DNA of 64,000 nt from Gordionus sp. m RMFG-2023 (lineage: Eukaryota; Nematomorpha; Gordioida; Chordodea; Parachordodidae): NCBI RefSeq assembly GCF_954871325.1, contig NC_088776.1, positions 45,712,569 to 45,776,568 of the forward strand, given 5' to 3'. The position numbers and the translations under genes are program-made. Positions 59,716 through 64,000 of this stretch are shown one piece after another. The notes beneath the pieces were generated by a model. It was not told the DNA's origin. It saw only the letters and a list, made by a program, of their open reading frames with translations, and did not search any database. Positions within the stretch are counted from its first letter, which is position 1, and every line of letters starts with the position of its first letter.

Positions 59716-60049
59716 AGAGACACGTCTCGGAAATGACAATTATTCAAAAAAGGGGACTACATTAAGGTATGATGCAGATAGAACTCGCGCAGAAATTAAA
59801 TCGTATAAAATTTTTTATTTTTATTTATTCATTCATTAATTATTTGGTCAGCCTCCTAAAACTAATATTATACGATTATATTATAAAATATAAAGAAAAA
59901 AGCTTAAATAAGTTTCTAATTCTAAGTTATAAATTAGAAAAATATAATATGGCCAAAAGCCTCCAATGGGAAAAAGACCTCCAATAAAATTTATGGGAGG
60001 AAAAACTGACCTAATAATCCTCCTTAGCAAAATCCTGGATACGTATATG
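59716..60049. mobile_element. MITE with CAGGCGCGTAACCAGG-like ends, copy 3, worn
   Basis: The right end GCAAAATCCTGGATACGTATATG is the inverse of a worn family end, and TCCAATAAAATTTATGGGAGG is the inverse of the shared TTTATTGGAGG interior. The left limit near ACACGTCTCGG is a guess. A 72-codon frame inside (59769-59987) is chance. Confidence 0.5.
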
Positions 60050-63000
60050 GACATATTGTAAGCATATATTTTGGGGGAAAGGGGATTGGGAGATTAATTT
60101 TATTAAAACAATAAAATATTTTTAGACAATATATCGATATCGACATGTCATTTTAGAATATGTATCGGTATCTAAATATCACTTTAGGCTATCTATCGGC
60201 ATCTAGATGTCATTTTACGATATATATCTATATTTAGGTACATTTGAAATGCAGCTTTTAATAACTTTACATATGTAACATAATCATTTAATTATGGTTT
60301 AGTTACATTAAATTCAATTGTGAAACTTATTTTAAAAAAAAATTACATGACAATAAATTCAGTGTTCAAAGTCAATTATATATTAGCATTTATCAAATTA
60401 CAAAATTTAAGTTGGTATGATAAAAAAATTTAAAAATTGGGTCATATCCATATTTACTTTACGGTTTATATACGAAATTTTTAATCAAAACATAATAGTT
60501 TAAAATGTTCTCCTTGATTGACATAAATATATCCTTTCCTAATTTTTATTTATATCAGATAGCATCGTTTTAATTTTTATACTATATATATATATATCAT
60601 AATCGTTTTAAATTATATGTGTATGAGGGCTTTAAGCGCAATCAATATTCTGGCTATATCATTTTAAATATATAAGAACTACAAGTGTTACCCACCTTAG
60701 AGGCATTGCATTATAAATTTGAAAATAAAATATTGATTATAGCCCTTTGCGTTGGCAACTAGCTAAACTTGAAGGGCTTAAAAAAATTTAAAATTTTTTC
60801 CTCAAAATTAGCAACAAGAAAAAAAAATTAGCACAAAAATGGATATCCATCTTTAAAAAAAACAAAATTTCTGCAGGGCTATCGAAGGTTCTTTAGAAAA
60901 ATTGCATCTCCCCTTTCCCATGCCTCCTCTATGACGTCATTGATTAGAGCTCTTTTTAAATTTGAAATTTAAAAAAAGATTTTGTAATCATCATAAAGGG
61001 AAAAGGGGACCGGGGTACATCGAAATGGATTTTGAGAAAATATCTAAGTCTAGAAATTTTTACTAAAATGATCGATTAAATGAATTTTTTTTAATATTTA
61101 AATTTAATTTGCCGTGAAAAAAGATGGGCCACATCAGAACAGGGTACGTTGAAACAGAAGTCAATGTGCATTGGTATTTAAAACTTACAATTACTTTATT
61201 ATTTTATAATAAATACAAATAAAAATAATTTATTGCTAATAATTTTTACATAATAATTTTTACATATATCGAGCATATTTATTAAATCTGCTCATTATAT
61301 GCAGTATCTGAACATTAGTTTAGTTATATTTCCTAATTTAATAATGCGCCTTGTTAAATTTGAACATAAGATCACAAATAATAGATTTTCCTACCCCATT
61401 GGCATAACCAAGTCATTCATCCTGCATCCCCCCCCCAATCCTTTTCTAATTTTTTTTACAATATAATATTATAAACAATAATTTTAAAGAAATATAAGTA
61501 AAAGTTAATGAATGATTGTTAAATAATGAGTATGATAAAAAAAAAAGTGAAAAACTAAAATCATTTTTTTAAAAAATGTAACATGGCCATTGGTCTACAA
61601 TATATGCACTTTTCAACAATTTATATAGAAACCTCACTTAATAGTTCCCATCTTCCAAAATTCTTCCTATGTTTTGCATTGTTCCAATTCATTGCTGTTT
61701 ACTTTTTATTATAAAACCTAACATTAATAATATTATCAAGTTCTATCCTGATTCAAAAATATGTGCTATGTTATAGAGGACGGGTTATGCATTTGATATA
61801 AAATTAATTTGTATGAGTTTAATCCTGAGAAATCTAAATTAAGTGGTATTTATTAATTTTTTATCAAATTTAGGGTTAAAAAATGCAAATATCAATAATA
61901 TGAAAAAGATTCTGATATAGAAATATAAAATATTTTTATCATTTATACTCATATCACAATTCTATAATATAATTAAATCTCATTCGTTGAGCTGCCTTCT
62001 AATAAAATAATTTTCAGACGTGCCGTCACATTTCGCTCTATAAGTGTATGAATAATCTAGTTGATTTTTTTAAAGTTACTTATCCTCGTATAAATAAAAA
62101 AAAATTATATAAAAAGAAGAGCGTTTCTTAAGGTATAATTTCGAAATCAAAATTTAAATAAAAATATTTTTCTTTTAAACATCAAAAATGCGCTTAATCT
62201 GCAAAATCTATTAATAGAAAATAAAATTCTCTTTTCAAATATATTATATAGATGGAAAGTAAAATGTATAATCTAGTTAATTAATAAATTCTTCCACTAA
62301 AATATTTATTTGTTTCAAATATATTTAAAAAAAATTATTATGTTAAATAACATATAAAATAAGTGTATAAAAGTGGGCGTAATTTAAAAAAAAAAAGAAA
62401 TAAAATTTTAAAATATATGTGTAATATAAATTGTGTAATAATAAAAGAAACTATTGTTTTTTAAAAAAAATACCTAGAAATAAGAGAGGTATATTATAAA
62501 TGTATACTTTTAAAACTATTCAGTAAAAAACAAGTTAAGTTTATGATGAAATATTTAAAATTTATAATTTTTCATTTTTTCTAAAATATTTGTGCATACA
62601 TCGGTGCATTTTAAACCTTCCACTCATCCATAAGGTGTTTAAAGAGTTTTTGAATTGGGGCATAAATCTTGTGAAATGAATAATTATTGTAATTTTGGTC
62701 AACAACTTAATTTCACTACAAAACTGTGAGTTAAAAATGTTCTTTTAAATGAAGAATTTAGAGTTGTGATGATAGTTTATTTATTTAGATATATTTCTAA
62801 AATTATAATATCATCATTTTGATATTTTTAAGTTTTAAATTAAATAATATTTATGAAAACCTACCAGTGAAAAAATTCAAATACACATTTAATATAAAAT
62901 ATATTTAGTTTATTTTAAAAAAAAATACGCATATATTTATTTTTTCAAAATGTAAGTATCATTTATATTTATTATATAAATTTATCAAAATTTTCTACCT

Positions 63001-63092
63001 TCTTTAAAATTATAATTAATATTTAAAAATTTATATATAAAAAAACTTAAAAATTTTTTTTTTAATATAAATTTTTGAACAGAATTTTTGAA
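60050..63092. other. A+T-rich intergenic stretch
   Basis: Contains a repeat patch at 61000-61155, possible lone element ends at 60936-60948 (TATGACGTCATTG) and 61407-61435 (CATTGGCATAACCAAG before a C-run), and a short TATCGATATC/TATCGGTATCTA-like repeat at 60130-60230. No gene until the exon at 63093. Confidence 0.45.
61000..61155. repeat. Putative dispersed repeat, GGGGTACATCGAAA type
   Basis: GGGGACCGGGGTACATCGAA near 61005 and AACAGGGTACGTTGAAACA near 61139 are imperfect copies of one motif on the same strand. The pattern resembles 52950-53440. Not coding. Confidence 0.4.
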
Positions 63093-63285
63093 ATGAGCAG
63101 TAGGGATCAAACCAAAAAATTTTCTATTAATACATTATTGGGACTTTCAAGTGTTTCTACCGTAGAGAATTCGGACAGATTGAATCAAAGCTTAATTAAT
63201 GAGGATGTTTTGAAAGCTATTAGCGCAGATGAAATCAAAAAAATCGATGCACCCGTCACAAAGACTATCCACTTCGATCTCAGGG
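63093..63285 (+). CDS. Probable first coding exon with an eh1-like motif
   Basis: An ATG at 63093 opens a frame with ordinary protein composition: MSSRDQTKKFSINTLLGLSS, later NEDVLKAISADEIKK and TKTIHFDLR. It is followed by a plausible donor (AGGG|GTATAT, GT at 63286), after which the frame becomes an (AT)n run. FSINTLLGL fits the eh1 pattern (F-x-I-x-x-L-L), a short Groucho-binding repressor motif found near the N-terminus of many homeobox and other transcription factors. The motif is short and can occur by chance; no DNA-binding domain lies in the window. If real, the rest of the gene is beyond the right edge or in small exons I cannot see. The start is the first in-frame ATG. Confidence 0.5.
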
Positions 63286-64000
63286 GTATATATATATATA
63301 TATATATAATTTTATATGTTTTGCAAATTAAGTATCTTTAACTTTAATTAATTTAAAATGTGTAGATTAATTTTTAAAAATAAAATGTTTTTAGTCGGAA
63401 TACATGAGAATTTGGAATCTTTTGAATAATTTCGCGATTTTTATATTTGAGTATCCCAAATTTTTAGAGTATACCTAACTAACCTTATAAATTCTAGACA
63501 ACTTTGGTGACCAGATTTACTGAGGTTATTTTTTGGAATTTGGATCTGATTTCGCTCAGAATGCATTCCAATATATGTAGAGTATATCTAGTATTGAATT
63601 TCAGATGATTTGGTCAAGAATCGGGTATCTGTTATAAAAAAATCTCGATGAAAATTAATATAAATGAAGAATAAGGGAGACTAGGGATCACGTAAGTTTC
63701 ATTAAACAAAAATGGCAATAAAATCAAAACTATACATGACAATTGCAGCTAAATAATATTTCATTTTGCTCCCCTTACTTTAACATTTTATATTTAAAAA
63801 AAGTATTATAATTCAACCACGATATTAATTTTTTCGAAACATAAATTAGGGAAAGGTGAGCATATTTATGACCCTGCTGTAGAAACCAAAATTTTTTACC
63901 ATTTTTATATTATTTATAAATAATAATAATTTACTATTATAATTTTTAATCATGTAATTTTTAAACTTGTGTAAATAGCTGGTTACAACCCTCTAACTAG
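63286..64000. other. Probable intron or spacer at the right edge
   Basis: Begins with an (AT)n tract at 63287-63307. No further exon with a convincing splice acceptor and frame was found. GGGAGACTAGGGATCACG near 63675 resembles the GGAGACCAGGG motif at 52956. Confidence 0.4.

Overview
The window is very A+T-rich animal nuclear DNA, probably from an arthropod-like invertebrate. The best evidence is one intact host gene, a spliced nuclear gene for mitochondrial ribosomal protein S24 (8443-9057), with a 123-base GT-AG intron and a downstream AATAAA. A second host gene probably starts at the right edge: 63093-63285 reads as a first coding exon with an eh1-like motif and a GT donor. No bacterial operon, rRNA, tRNA or CRISPR array was seen. 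The organism is inferred from one gene and from transposon content, so it is uncertain.

Most of what can be named is DNA transposons, nearly all of hAT type by 8-base target-site duplications (TSDs) and terminal inverted repeats (TIRs). Region by region: a 3.5-kb hAT element with a dead transposase (1014-4526), then two small non-autonomous elements, the second carrying a nested third (4546-5804). Next come MRPS24 and a 2.2-kb nested structure, in which a hAT MITE (9545-11761) carries a foldback element with two long inverted modular arms (9696-11721). Then a MITE and a decayed hAT fragment (13199-13930), a decayed LINE with endonuclease and reverse transcriptase (14880-17740), and a large nested hAT-like block (18851-23082). 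Two sister copies of a 1.9-kb hAT derivative (23794-25685 and 39250-41105) follow, both carrying the same inserted small element, with another hAT relic between them (36176-37524). Small MITEs are scattered to about 60050.

Recurring families tie the window together: TAGTGTTATTAAACG MITEs (five copies), CAGAGACCTGCAGA elements with GGCCCGG-type subterminal repeats (three copies), TAGTRAAG elements (three), and elements with CAGGCGCGTA-type ends, which often have runs of C or G just inside their ends. Nesting gives a relative order of insertions. The rest, including long stretches at 26-36 kb and 42-63 kb, is A+T-rich sequence with short tandem duplications, in which I see no gene.
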